Assembly (NCBI RefSeq): GCF_009908315.1
Contig: NZ_JAAATW010000005.1
Coordinates: 62,001 to 126,000, forward strand
From: Paragemmobacter ruber
GTDB lineage: Bacteria > Pseudomonadota > Alphaproteobacteria > Rhodobacterales > Rhodobacteraceae
Length of the DNA stretch: 64,000 nucleotides
Direction: 5' to 3'
The translations under genes were made by a program, and so were the position numbers. The number at the start of each line of letters is the position of its first letter. The first letter of the stretch is position 1. The notes under the pieces are model-generated. The model did no database searches, was not told where the DNA came from, and worked only from the letters and a program-made list of their open reading frames with translations. Below, piece after piece: positions 1 to 8,088 of this stretch.

Positions 1-1536
1 CTTGTCGAGTGCCACGACCTTCACCCCCTGAAGAGACTGGAGCGCCTCGCCCTTGCGGAACAGCACCCCCATTTCGGCCCCGCGCCCGGTGCCCACCATG
101 ATCGAGGTCGGCGTGGCGAGGCCCATGGCGCAGGGGCAAGCGATGATCAGCACGGCTACGGCATTGACAAGACCGAAGGTCAGCGCGGGGTCGGGGCCGA
201 AGATCAGCCAGACGGCAAAGGTCAGTGCTGCAAGCGCCATCACTACCGGGACGAACCACATCGTGACCTTGTCGACGAGTGCCTGGATCGGCAGCTTGCC
301 GCCCTGTGCCGCCTCGACCATGCGAATGATTTGAGCGAGCATCGTCGCCTCGCCCACCGCGGTGGCGCGGAACGTGAAGGCACCTGTCTGGTTTACAGTC
401 CCGCCGGTTACCGCATTCCCAGCGGTCTTCTCCACCGGCAGCGGCTCGCCCGAAATCATGCTCTCGTCGATCCAGCTTGCGCCAGTCATTACCTCGCCAT
501 CGACTGGCACCCGCTCACCGGGACGGACCTCGACGACATCTCCCGGGCGCACCTCGGAAACAGGCACCTCGACCACCCCGCCGCTGCGGATCACCCGGGC
601 TGTCTTGGCCTGTAGGCCGACCAGCCGCTTGATCGCCTCGGACGTGCGTCCTTTGGCGCGCGCTTCGAGATAGCGACCGAGCAGGATCAGCGTGACGATC
701 ACCGCCGCCGCCTCGTAGTAGACATATGTTGTCCCGGCAGGCAGGAGCCCTGGAGCGAAGGTGGCGACCAGCGAATAGCCGTAGGCGGCCGAGGTGCCGA
801 CGGCGACCAGGCTGTTCATGTCGGGGGTGAGGCGGGCAAGCGCAGGCAGGCCCTTGCGGAAAAAGCGCAAGCCGGGGCCGAAGAGGACTGCCGAGGTCAG
901 GGCGAACTGCAAATACCAACTGTTCTGCATCCCGATCGTGTTCATTACGGCCATGTGGACCGGCATGAACAGGTGCGACCCCATTTCCAGAACGAAGACC
1001 GGTAACGAAAGGGCGGCAGCGATTACAACATCTCGCTTCAGCAACGCTTCTTCTGCGGCCTTTTTCGCTGTCGCGCCATCATGCGCAGCCATAGCTGGGG
1101 CTGCGGGGCGGGCGTCATATCCCGCGTCTGCTACCGCTCGGGTCAGCGCCGCCACATCGGCCGATCCTCGCACTGTTGCCCGCTCGGTAGCTAGATTGAC
1201 GGTGGCAGACGCTACCCCCGGCACTGATGCCAACGCCCGTTCGACCCTCGCCACGCAAGAGGCACAGGTCATGCCTTCGATAGCGAGATCGATGGGCTTT
1301 ACTGGCACATCGTAGCCCGCATCTTCGACGGCCCTCACCAACGCACCGCGATCGAGCGCCACGCCCGTAACCTCGGCTCGCTCGGTGGCAAGGTTAACTG
1401 ATGCCGTCGTCACCCCCGGCACTGCTTTCAAAGCCCGTTCGACATGTGCGACGCAGGACGCGCAAGTCATCCCGTCGACGTCGATCGTCATAAGATCGGT
1501 ATCAATTCGAGACGATTGCTTTGCGAGCATGTTCAT
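1..1536 (-). CDS. copA: Copper-exporting P1B-type ATPase CopA, C-terminal part missing at window edge
   Basis: Inner-membrane pump that exports Cu(I) from the cytoplasm using ATP. The 512 visible residues start at an ATG preceded by AAGGAA. They hold two HMA metal-binding domains with GMTCASC at about residues 22-28 and 88-94, a series of membrane helices, the actuator motif SGEP, and the intramembrane CPC motif (ACPCAMG) near residue 466, which marks the Cu(I) class P1B-1. The frame runs off the left edge at ALDK, the first two residues of the DKTGT phosphorylation motif, so the nucleotide-binding half lies outside. It diverges from the copZ-like gene, and a MerR/CueR-type promoter lies just upstream. 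The intact family is usually about 800 residues, so roughly 300 are missing here. Class is clear; the metal is inferred from CPC and context. Confidence 0.95.
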   Translation of the reverse strand, partial: MNMLAKQSSRIDTDLMTIDVDGMTCASCVAHVERALKAVPGVTTASVNLATERAEVTGVALDRGALVRAVEDAGYDVPVKPIDLAIEGMTCASCVARVERALASVPGVASATVNLATERATVRGSADVAALTRAVADAGYDARPAAPAMAAHDGATAKKAAEEALLKRDVVIAAALSLPVFVLEMGSHLFMPVHMAVMNTIGMQNSWYLQFALTSAVLFGPGLRFFRKGLPALARLTPDMNSLVAVGTSAAYGYSLVATFAPGLLPAGTTYVYYEAAAVIVTLILLGRYLEARAKGRTSEAIKRLVGLQAKTARVIRSGGVVEVPVSEVRPGDVVEVRPGERVPVDGEVMTGASWIDESMISGEPLPVEKTAGNAVTGGTVNQTGAFTFRATAVGEATMLAQIIRMVEAAQGGKLPIQALVDKVTMWFVPVVMALAALTFAVWLIFGPDPALTFGLVNAVAVLIIACPCAMGLATPTSIMVGTGRGAEMGVLFRKGEALQSLQGVKVVALDK

Positions 1537-1570
1537 CACGGAATTCCTTTCAGGGATGCCTCCGCCGTAT

Positions 1571-1601
1571 GAGATACGGCTTCCCATTATGGTAAGGTCA
1601 A
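1571..1601 (-). promoter_or_regulatory. MerR/CueR-type promoter of copA
   Basis: Read leftwards, TTGACC (1601-1596) and TATCTC (1576-1571) are separated by exactly 19 bp. The spacer carries the dyad half-sites CCTTACC and GGGAAGCC. A stretched 19-bp spacer with a central dyad is the hallmark of MerR-family activated promoters. It drives the divergent copA. No cueR gene is visible, so the regulator is likely encoded beyond the left edge or elsewhere. Confidence 0.8.
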
Positions 1602-1638
1602 GGGGCAACCTGAGATTCGTCATCACGGCTTTGTGGGC

Positions 1639-1669
1639 TTGACCTTACAACCGTGGGAAGCCCTATCAG
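1639..1669 (+). promoter_or_regulatory. MerR/CueR-type promoter of the copZ-DUF305-copB group
   Basis: TTGACC (1639-1644) and TATCAG (1664-1669) are separated by 19 bp, with GACCTTAC and GTGGGAAGCC half-sites in the spacer. It closely matches the divergent copA promoter 40 bp away, so one Cu(I)-sensing MerR-family activator probably drives both directions. Confidence 0.8.
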
Positions 1670-1704
1670 ATGACGCATGAGGCAAAACCCTGAAGGAGGC
1701 ACTC

Positions 1705-1893
1705 ATGCAGTTCCATATCGAGAACATGACCTGTGGCGGTTGCGCCAACAGTGTGACGAGGGCGATCCAGTCGGTGGATCCGGCCGCCGACGTCAAGGCG
1801 GACCCCAGCACGCAGAAGGTCGAAGTCACGTCCGCAGTTGCGCGTGATCGGCTGGTCGCGGCCCTGACCAAGGTTGGCTACGCCCCTGCCTGA
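1705..1893 (+). CDS. copZ: Heavy-metal-associated domain protein, CopZ-like copper chaperone
   Basis: A 62-residue stand-alone HMA domain. It begins MQFHIENMTCGGCANSV, so the metal site is the MxCxxC motif near residues 8-13, and the rest fits a compact ferredoxin-like fold. Such proteins bind Cu(I) in the cytoplasm and pass it to the P1B ATPases encoded on both sides. It follows a CueR-type promoter by about 35 bp and a good ribosome site (GAAGGAGG). No signal peptide is seen. A generic HMA protein for another metal is possible, but copA/copB neighbours favour copper. Confidence 0.9.
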   Translation: MQFHIENMTCGGCANSVTRAIQSVDPAADVKADPSTQKVEVTSAVARDRLVAALTKVGYAPA

Positions 1894-1923
1894 AGCATCC
1901 AAAACAATACAGGACATCCGAAA

Positions 1924-2340
1924 ATGAAAAAACGCACAGTAGTGCTCTCCGCAGCAGCCATTGCCGTTGTTGGCGGCCTTGCCATCGCCCAGACCATGGA
2001 AGGGATGGACCATTCTAACATGGGCGGAATGGGAGACATGGGCATGATGAGCCACACGTCGCTGATCCCGCCGGAACTCGCCGACAATCCGGCCGCACAG
2101 GCCTATGCCGCCGCCATGGATAAGATGATGGCCGACATGATGGTCCCATATACAGGCGATGCGGACGTCGACTTTGTGCGAGGCATGATCCCGCACCACG
2201 AAGCCGCAGTCGCCATGGCGCAGATCCAGCTGGAACATGGAACCGACCCTGAAATCCGCAAGCTCGCGGAAGAGGTGATCGCGGCTCAGGAAGCCGAGAT
2301 TGCCGAGATGAAGGCCTGGCTCGCCGCACGCGGCCTGTAA
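1924..2340 (+). CDS. DUF305 family periplasmic protein (CopM-like)
   Basis: 138 residues. An N-terminal signal segment ([17 protein letters not shown]) is followed by a Met/His-rich stretch ([18 protein letters not shown]) and a DUF305 domain with the typical [14 protein letters not shown] motif and a helical C-terminus. DUF305 proteins are ferritin-like helical bundles; CopM from cyanobacteria, a member, binds periplasmic copper. The gene is 30 bp after copZ and before copB, so it probably buffers copper in the periplasm. Family assignment is firm; metal binding is inferred. Confidence 0.9.
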   Translation: MKKRTVVLSAAAIAVVGGLAIAQTMEGMDHSNMGGMGDMGMMSHTSLIPPELADNPAAQAYAAAMDKMMADMMVPYTGDADVDFVRGMIPHHEAAVAMAQIQLEHGTDPEIRKLAEEVIAAQEAEIAEMKAWLAARGL

Positions 2341-2440
2341 GGCTCTTCAGTGGCGTGCGGGGTGGCTTGCTCCCGGCCATCCCGCCGCCCGACTGGCAGG
2401 GGCTCTTGATCCACCCTGGCAACGTGAAAGGAGCGCAGCT

Positions 2441-4537
2441 ATGTCGGATGCACACCGGAACAAGCATCATCAGCATGGACATGGGATCGCAGCGGGCTCT
2501 GGGCCCGCCGACGTTCAGTCGGGCGCTTCGGCAGCCACTGATGAGAGACCTGCAACTGCACATGCAGGACACCATGCCGGGCATGGCGACATGGTCGCCG
2601 ACTATCAGCGCAGGTTCTGGGTCTCGCTGGTACTCACGATCCCTGTTCTGATCCTTTCGCCCATGGTGCGCGACTTTGCGGGGCAGGGGATGACGCCGCT
2701 GTTTACCGCCGAGGAGTGGGTCGCACTTGCCCTGTCCTCCATCATCTACTTCTGGGGCGGTTGGCCTTTCCTGACTGGCGCGCTTCCGGAGATCCGGACG
2801 GGGCGTCCTGGGATGATGACGCTGGTGGCACTGGCGATCTCGACCGCGTATTTCTATTCCGCCGCCGTCACGCTGGGCCTGCCGGGCGGTGAGCCGTTCT
2901 ATTGGGAACTGGCCACGCTGGTGACCATCATGCTGCTGGGTCACTGGCTGGAAATGCGGTCGGTTCTCGGTGCATCGCGGGCGCTGGAGGAACTGGTGCG
3001 CCTCCTGCCCGACACTGCGTTGCGGGTGAAGGCCGATGGCGGAACCGAGGAGGTGGCAGTGGCGGCGCTGATCGCCGGCGACCGGGTTGTGATCCGCCCG
3101 GGCGCGAAGGTGCCAGTCGATGGCGTGATCACCGACGGCGTCTCGTCGTTCAATGAGGCGATGCTGACGGGCGAGTCGAAGCCCGTGACGCGCACGGCCG
3201 GCGAGACCGTTATCGGCGGGGCGGTCAACGGCGAGGGCGCGGTCACCATCGAGGTCAAGGCAACTGGGGAGGCGACCTACCTTTCGCAGGTCATCGCCAT
3301 GGTAAAGGCCGCGCAGAACAGCCGGTCGCGCACCCAGGACCTTGCCACCCGCGCGGCCACAGTTCTGACCTGGGTCGCCATCACCGTCGGCCTGGGTTCG
3401 TTCGTCTGGTGGATCTGGGCGGGCGAAAGCGTCACCTTCGCACTGGAGCGGATGGTGACGGTGATGGTCATTGCCTGCCCCCACGCGCTTGGCCTTGCTG
3501 TGCCGCTGGTGGTGGCAGTCTCGACGTCGCTGGCGGCCAAAAACGGCCTCCTGATCCGCGACCGCGCAGCCTTTGAGCGGGCGCGCGACCTGAACGCTGT
3601 GGTGTTCGACAAGACAGGTACACTGACCGAGGGGCGGTTCGGGGTCAGCGATATCGTCATGCTCGACGGTGGCGCTGCAGCAGTGGCGCTGCGCATGGCA
3701 GCTTCGGTCGAAAGCCAGTCGCAGCACCCGATCGCGCAAGGCATCGTGGCCGATGCCAAGGCCAGGGGGATCGACTTCCCTGCCCCGGAGGGGCTGCAAA
3801 GCATTACTGGCGCGGGCGTCACCGCTCGGGTGGACGGAGAGGACGTGGCCATCGTCAGCCCCGGCCACCTGCGTCGGCAGAACACCCCTGTGACAGATCC
3901 GCGCCTTGCGGCACTGGAGGAGGCGGGCAAGACAGTTGTTGTCCTTGTGAGGGGCGGCAAGCCGCAAGCACTCTTCGCGTTGGCCGACATCGTGCGGTCG
4001 GAATCTCGCGATGTTGTGGCGCGCCTCAAAGCCAGGGGTGTGCAGTCGATCATGATGACGGGTGATGCGGAAGGCGTAGCCCGGTCGGTCGCAACCGAGC
4101 TGGGGCTGGACGAATACTTCGCTCAGGTCCTGCCCGATCAGAAGGCGGCCCGGGTCAAGGAATTGCGTGCCCGGGGACTGAAGGTTGCTATGGTCGGTGA
4201 CGGTGTCAACGACGCCCCGGCGCTGGTCGAGGCCGATCTTGGCATCGCCATCGGCGCGGGCACGGATGTGGCGGTAGAATCAGCCGATGTCGTACTCGTC
4301 CGCTCCGACCCGCGTGATGTCGAGGCCATTCTCGGCCTGTCGCGGGCCACCTACAACAAGATGGTGCAGAACCTGATCTGGGCCACAGGATACAATGCGT
4401 TTGCAATTCCGATGGCCGCGGGGATCACATTCGGCACAGGATTCCTGATGACGCCGGCCGTCGGGGCCGTGTTCATGTCGGCGTCCACCATAATCGTCGC
4501 CATCAACGCCCAGCTTTTGCGGCGCTATCGGGGCTGA
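2441..4537 (+). CDS. copB: Copper-translocating P1B-type ATPase with CPH motif (CopB-like)
   Basis: 698-residue inner-membrane heavy-metal ATPase. It has a cytoplasmic His-rich N-terminus (HRNKHHQHGHG) instead of HMA domains, the actuator TGES near residue 243, the intramembrane CPH motif (ACPHALGLAVP, near 346), DKTGTLTEG near 390 and GDGVNDAPALVEAD near 586, so it is complete. CPH in place of CPC marks the CopB-like P1B-3 class, reported to handle Cu(II) or Cu(I) at the membrane. The start has AAAGGAG eight bases upstream. It is third in the copZ-DUF305-copB unit and ends eight bases before the convergent membrane-protein gene. Confidence 0.95.
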   Translation: MSDAHRNKHHQHGHGIAAGSGPADVQSGASAATDERPATAHAGHHAGHGDMVADYQRRFWVSLVLTIPVLILSPMVRDFAGQGMTPLFTAEEWVALALSSIIYFWGGWPFLTGALPEIRTGRPGMMTLVALAISTAYFYSAAVTLGLPGGEPFYWELATLVTIMLLGHWLEMRSVLGASRALEELVRLLPDTALRVKADGGTEEVAVAALIAGDRVVIRPGAKVPVDGVITDGVSSFNEAMLTGESKPVTRTAGETVIGGAVNGEGAVTIEVKATGEATYLSQVIAMVKAAQNSRSRTQDLATRAATVLTWVAITVGLGSFVWWIWAGESVTFALERMVTVMVIACPHALGLAVPLVVAVSTSLAAKNGLLIRDRAAFERARDLNAVVFDKTGTLTEGRFGVSDIVMLDGGAAAVALRMAASVESQSQHPIAQGIVADAKARGIDFPAPEGLQSITGAGVTARVDGEDVAIVSPGHLRRQNTPVTDPRLAALEEAGKTVVVLVRGGKPQALFALADIVRSESRDVVARLKARGVQSIMMTGDAEGVARSVATELGLDEYFAQVLPDQKAARVKELRARGLKVAMVGDGVNDAPALVEADLGIAIGAGTDVAVESADVVLVRSDPRDVEAILGLSRATYNKMVQNLIWATGYNAFAIPMAAGITFGTGFLMTPAVGAVFMSASTIIVAINAQLLRRYRG

Positions 4538-4545
4538 CGCTCCGG

Positions 4546-5130
4546 TCACATGCCATGCAGCCCGTGCAGGCTGCCGGTGAGCAGGACCGGCGCCAGCAGG
4601 GGCGCCGCAACGGCAAGGACCAGTGCACGGTCGCGCCATCTTTCCAGACGCCAGCAAAGAAAGCTGGTCAGCCCCACGACCAGCGCAACTTCGAATATCC
4701 CGAAGGCCTCGCCGTAGAACTGCGGATTCCAATAGCTGACCGGACTGCGGAAAACCCAGTCCGAGACAGGCCAGAGCTGGCGGCGGGCATCATCGTGATG
4801 TGTCAGAAAGTCCGCAAGGGCATGCAGAAGACCGGCGCCCGCGAAGGCGCGCAGGATCAGACGTCTGCGCCAGAGTGCCAACCCGAGCAGACTTCCCCAG
4901 ACGAAAAAGCTGTGGTCCACGGCGAAGACAGCCTGCCAGCTCTCCGAAAAGAACAGTGTGCTGAAGACCTCATGTTCCGGAATGCCTGAAACGCGGGTTG
5001 ACCAAAGGACCATTGCAAACATCGGAAGGTCCGGAGCGAGCCCACCTGCGAGCGCGGCCCCCAGGGTTGCGATGCAGAGGGGTCGTGCGAAGATTGCAGC
5101 CCCGATCAGCATGTGGGACGGCGTGTTCAT
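4546..5130 (-). CDS. Membrane-bound metal-dependent hydrolase-like protein (DUF457/YdjM-like)
   Basis: 194 residues from the chosen ATG, which reads MNTPSHMLIG and sits four bases after the stop of the upstream Dsb-like gene; a longer frame to 5175 would overlap that gene. The NTPSHMLIGAAIF start, the GGLAPDLPM motif and HALADFLTHHDDARR, with several hydrophobic segments, resemble the DUF457/YdjM group, whose His/Asp motifs suggest a metal site. The exact reaction is unknown. It is the last gene of a minus-strand unit with an L,D-transpeptidase and a thioredoxin-fold protein, in the copper island. Confidence 0.65.
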   Translation of the reverse strand: MNTPSHMLIGAAIFARPLCIATLGAALAGGLAPDLPMFAMVLWSTRVSGIPEHEVFSTLFFSESWQAVFAVDHSFFVWGSLLGLALWRRRLILRAFAGAGLLHALADFLTHHDDARRQLWPVSDWVFRSPVSYWNPQFYGEAFGIFEVALVVGLTSFLCWRLERWRDRALVLAVAAPLLAPVLLTGSLHGLHGM

Positions 5131-5134
5131 CGGG

Positions 5135-5902
5135 TCAGCAAACTGGCGCTGCCTGGGCAGCCTCGTCTTCCACAATCCGGCGAAGGAGCGCGTAAGGGAT
5201 TGCGCCGTTCAGGACGGTCCGCCCGATTACAAGACCTGGCGTTCCGATGAAGCCAAAGACATCGGCGAGCGCTCGTGTTCGGTCCAGCTCTTCCTGCACC
5301 TCTGCAGAAGCCATGTCTTTGGCCAGCCGATCGACGTCGAGGCCGATATCCGCCGCCACCCTGAGGACGGAGGCTTCTTCGGCGACCAGAGGTGTTCGCA
5401 TGAATCGACGCCGAAGTTCTGGTTGTTTGCCTTGCTTCGCGGCAGCGACCGACGCCCGCGCGGCAAGCTCGGAAGCGGGCCCGAAGATCGGAAGTTCATG
5501 CTGAACCAGCCGGAAGGATGCAGGATAATCGGCCATCAGCGTGTCGAGGTCTCGCTCCAGTGCCCGGCAGTAGGGACAGCGGAACTCGCTGAAATAGGCA
5601 ATGGGAACGACCCCCTCAGAACCGCTGTTGCCAAAGAGGGCAGGGCAGGGGTCAGCACGTACCGCTTCGGCACGCGCGCGGCGCTGGTCTGCATCCTGAG
5701 GCGGCGCATCGAGTCCGACAAGGGCCAGCGGTGTTCCGGAGGTCTGGCCAACCCCGTCAAGTCGGCGAAACGGCGGCAGATCCGCAATGTCTGCAAAGCG
5801 CGGCCCGCGGCCCGGGAGCCGGTCCCAGGGAAGAGCCCGCAGACCATAGATCACGGCAACGATCCCTCCGAAGACCAGAAGGTCGCGGCGTCTCACGGTC
5901 AC
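5135..5902 (-). CDS. DsbA-family thioredoxin-fold protein, membrane-anchored
   Basis: About 255 residues from a GTG (5902) that overlaps the stop of the L,D-transpeptidase gene as GTGTGA; a GTG two codons later is also possible. An N-terminal hydrophobic anchor follows an RRR stretch. Then comes a thioredoxin-like domain with the redox motif FRCPYC near residue 150, and a cis-Pro element in IGTPGLVIG near the C-terminus. This layout fits a periplasmic DsbA/DsbG-like oxidoreductase. In this operon it may repair or form disulfides in exported proteins under copper stress, which causes non-native disulfides. Substrate is unknown. Confidence 0.8.
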   Translation of the reverse strand: MTVRRRDLLVFGGIVAVIYGLRALPWDRLPGRGPRFADIADLPPFRRLDGVGQTSGTPLALVGLDAPPQDADQRRARAEAVRADPCPALFGNSGSEGVVPIAYFSEFRCPYCRALERDLDTLMADYPASFRLVQHELPIFGPASELAARASVAAAKQGKQPELRRRFMRTPLVAEEASVLRVAADIGLDVDRLAKDMASAEVQEELDRTRALADVFGFIGTPGLVIGRTVLNGAIPYALLRRIVEDEAAQAAPVC

Positions 5903-6462
5903 ACCACGGTTACAGGTGTTCCGACCGGCACCTGCTCGTAGAGCTGGATCACATGGTCGTTCAACATCCGGATGCAACCGTTCGACACGGACTGGCCGAT
6001 GGACCACGGCTCGGTCGTACCATGGATTCGGTAGTAGGTATCGCGCCCTTCCCGGTAAAGGTAGAGTGCCCGCGCACCCAAGGGATTGTTTGGTCCCCCG
6101 GGCACGCCATCGGCGAATTGGGCGTAGCGGTCAGGATTGCGGCGGATCATGTCGTTCGTCGGGCGCCAGGACGGCCATTCGGCCTTGCGCTCGATGACTG
6201 CCGATCCCTTGAATGCGAGGCCTGCCTTGCCCACGCCAACGCCGTAACGGATTGCACGCTCGGAGTCGAAGACATGGTAAAGAAAGAAGCTTCGCGGAAA
6301 CACAAGGATCTGACCGGGTGCGTGCTGCTCGCGGACACGCACCTCACGCGGCTGGAACTCGTCGGCCAGCACGAACGGTTCTTGGGTATGGGCCCGCAGT
6401 ATGCCGGGCGAGGACAGCGCCGCGACTGCGACTCCGCCGATAAGGGTGCGTCGGGTAATCAT
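5899..6462 (-). CDS. L,D-transpeptidase (YkuD domain), Tat-type signal
   Basis: 187 residues. MITRRTLIGGVAVAAL is a Tat-like signal sequence. The YkuD domain carries the catalytic signature HGTTEPWSIG followed by SNGCIRM, with the nucleophilic Cys near residue 163. These periplasmic enzymes make 3-3 crosslinks in peptidoglycan or attach proteins to it. It is the second gene of a minus-strand unit (small secreted protein, this enzyme, Dsb-like protein, DUF457 protein). A second, separate L,D-transpeptidase starts about 520 bp away on the other strand. Position inside a copper island is unusual, because copper is reported to inhibit L,D-transpeptidases. Confidence 0.9.
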   Translation of the reverse strand: MITRRTLIGGVAVAALSSPGILRAHTQEPFVLADEFQPREVRVREQHAPGQILVFPRSFFLYHVFDSERAIRYGVGVGKAGLAFKGSAVIERKAEWPSWRPTNDMIRRNPDRYAQFADGVPGGPNNPLGARALYLYREGRDTYYRIHGTTEPWSIGQSVSNGCIRMLNDHVIQLYEQVPVGTPVTVV

Positions 6463-6498
6463 GCTTTCTCCTGAGGGGAACGGAAAGAAGAGGTTCGC

Positions 6499-6801
6499 TC
6501 AGAGGATGTGTCGCGGGGGCGGCGTTCGGGGGGAAAGGCTGTGGCTGGGGGCCGCGAACGGCGTGATCTCGAAGCGAGATGAACCGGCACTTGCCATCAG
6601 GCTGAAGAGCTGGGGCTGGTCGGCAATAATAAGCTGACATACCCCGTGCCCAGACCCTTCACCACACAGGCCGTCCGGTATCAGGGGAGCCGCGTGAAGC
6701 GCATCCGCATGGGCGCTGTGCGATGACCTGTCTGGGTGCGCCAACCCCATCAGGGAGGCGACCAGAAGGAAACTGCACAACAGGGCCATCATCGTCCGCA
6801 T
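6499..6801 (-). CDS. Small secreted Cys/His protein, CopL/DUF2946-like architecture
   Basis: 100 residues. It has an N-terminal signal segment (MMALLCSFLLVASLMGLA), a His-rich stretch (HPDRSSHSAHADALH), two cysteines spaced by eight residues (CGEGSGHGVC) and a Pro-rich tail (SPRTPPPRHIL). I cannot assign a family with certainty. The layout recalls CopL/DUF2946 proteins, small exported proteins of copper operons. At least two other small genes in this window (7548-7922 and 16687-17040) have the same layout. It leads the minus-strand unit ending at 4546 and is divergent from the second L,D-transpeptidase. Confidence 0.6.
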   Translation of the reverse strand: MRTMMALLCSFLLVASLMGLAHPDRSSHSAHADALHAAPLIPDGLCGEGSGHGVCQLIIADQPQLFSLMASAGSSRFEITPFAAPSHSLSPRTPPPRHIL

Positions 6802-6930
6802 GGATCGATATTAGCCTTTTGCACCTCGATAGCGGGTGATCACATGAGAGTGAGCAGCAGATTTCCCTGCATAATTGGCGAAAACGCAACGCATTCACCT
6901 GTTTGTGACCCGGCCGCGATGCAAAGCCGT

Positions 6931-6961
6931 TTGACCTTCCCACGTTGGAAGGAAGCAAGCC
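6931..6961 (+). promoter_or_regulatory. CueR-type operator/promoter ahead of the L,D-transpeptidase/cytochrome operon
   Basis: TTGACC (6931-6936) is followed by TTCCCACGTTGGAAGG, giving a dyad CCTTCC-N5-GGAAGG that matches the CueR consensus better than the copA and copZ promoters do. The -10 element is weak (around CAAGCC or AAGCCT at 6956-6962, 19-20 bp spacer). It lies 22-52 bp upstream of the L,D-transpeptidase start, so Cu(I) control of the whole downstream operon is likely but inferred. Confidence 0.7.
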
Positions 6962-6982
6962 TTGTTCAAAAAGGAGCAGAAC

Positions 6983-7543
6983 ATGCGATTCACTCGACGG
7001 CTTTTTGTTGCCGGAGCACTTGCCGCGCCTTTCGTGACCGGTCGCGCCGCCAGCGCGTCGGAAGACACGCCTGGCCCGGTCCGTAACAACATCTCGGCTT
7101 TTCGCACCCACGAGTGGCAGGATCACTTCGATGCTCTGGGCGTCGGGATCATCATCTCTGACACGACGGCCAAGGTCCTCCAGCACTGGACGAGCGACGG
7201 TCAAATGTACCTCTACCCGACCTCGGTCCCGCTGTCGGACGAGCTGACCCGCCGGGGCTATACCGAGGTCGTCGAGAAACGGGTGAACCCGAGTTGGGCC
7301 CCGACACCGTCGATGCGGGAAAGGAACCCGGAATGGCCGGCCTTCGTGCCTGGCGGCGACCCGACCAACCCGCTCGGCACCCGCGCCCTTTACCTGTCGT
7401 GGCAATACTACCGCATCCATGGTACACACGACACGCGCAAGATCGGTCGCCGCTCGTCGAACGGCTGCATCGGGCTCTACAACGAACATATCGAGGAAGT
7501 TTTCGACCGGACGCCGGTCGGGACGCAAGTGAAGCTGATCTAG
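6983..7543 (+). CDS. Second L,D-transpeptidase (YkuD domain), Tat-type signal
   Basis: 186 residues from the ATG at 6983, which has AGGAG six bases upstream; an in-frame earlier start at 6962 lacks this. The RFTRRLFVAGALAAPFV segment is a Tat-like signal. The catalytic part reads IHGTHDTRKIG and SSNGCIGLYNEHIEEVF, with the Cys nucleophile near residue 162. It acts in the periplasm on peptidoglycan. It is clearly related to the enzyme at 5899-6462 but is not a close copy. It follows a CueR-type box and is the first gene of a long operon with cytochromes, a PBP2 and thiol proteins. Confidence 0.9.
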   Translation: MRFTRRLFVAGALAAPFVTGRAASASEDTPGPVRNNISAFRTHEWQDHFDALGVGIIISDTTAKVLQHWTSDGQMYLYPTSVPLSDELTRRGYTEVVEKRVNPSWAPTPSMRERNPEWPAFVPGGDPTNPLGTRALYLSWQYYRIHGTHDTRKIGRRSSNGCIGLYNEHIEEVFDRTPVGTQVKLI

Positions 7544-7547
7544 CAAG

Positions 7548-7922
7548 ATGAAACCTTCGTCGACCTCACCGAACCCACTCAAGAACCTGTTTTCGCGCGG
7601 GTCGTTTCGGTTCGTGTCGATGTGGCTTCTGTCCGTGGTGCTGACGCTTGGCTTGGTCCTCGGACAGACCGCAGAGGCGGGCCCGGTCGAGGATCATCAT
7701 CCCGGCACGTCGGTCGAGATCGCGGGCAACGCCGGGCAAGAGACCGCGCCGGCACCTGCTTGCCACCCGGGCCTCGCCTGTTCTGTTTTCGTGCTGCCCG
7801 ATGGGCCGGTCACAGCACTGTCGTTGTCAATCGTGATCACTCTGCGACCGGACCTGACACAGTCGCAACGCCGCTTTGGCGGCCCGTCCGTCACCCTGCC
7901 TCCCCCCCGAACCCGGATCTGA
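7548..7922 (+). CDS. Small secreted Cys/His protein, CopL/DUF2946-like architecture
   Basis: 124 residues, starting four bases after the L,D-transpeptidase stop. A hydrophobic signal segment (MWLLSVVLTLGLVLG, near residues 25-39) is preceded by a basic N-terminus; a start at that internal Met is possible. Then follow a His motif (EDHHPG), two cysteines (CHPGLAC) and the Pro-rich end TLPPPRTRI. The end matches those of the genes at 6499-6801 and 16687-17040. Function unknown; a periplasmic copper-binding or regulatory role is inferred from layout and location. Confidence 0.6.
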   Translation: MKPSSTSPNPLKNLFSRGSFRFVSMWLLSVVLTLGLVLGQTAEAGPVEDHHPGTSVEIAGNAGQETAPAPACHPGLACSVFVLPDGPVTALSLSIVITLRPDLTQSQRRFGGPSVTLPPPRTRI

Positions 7923-8088
7923 CAGTCAGGCCGGACGTGCGTCTGACGGTTCGATAGGCTCTCCGCAGCTCTGTCGACAGTTCAATCTCTGTCAGCCTGA
8001 CACCAGACAGTTGTGCAAGCCGCACGATCCGCCGGAAGGGCGGGTCGCGGGATCGGTCAACAACAAGAAACCAAGGGCAGTCAGGCAG

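Noticed and set aside
2015-3967. 650-residue open frame on the minus strand opposite copB
   Set aside because: It is antisense to a complete P1B ATPase whose motifs are all in frame on the plus strand; long antisense frames are common in high-GC DNA. Its product is rich in His, Arg and Gly with no domain.
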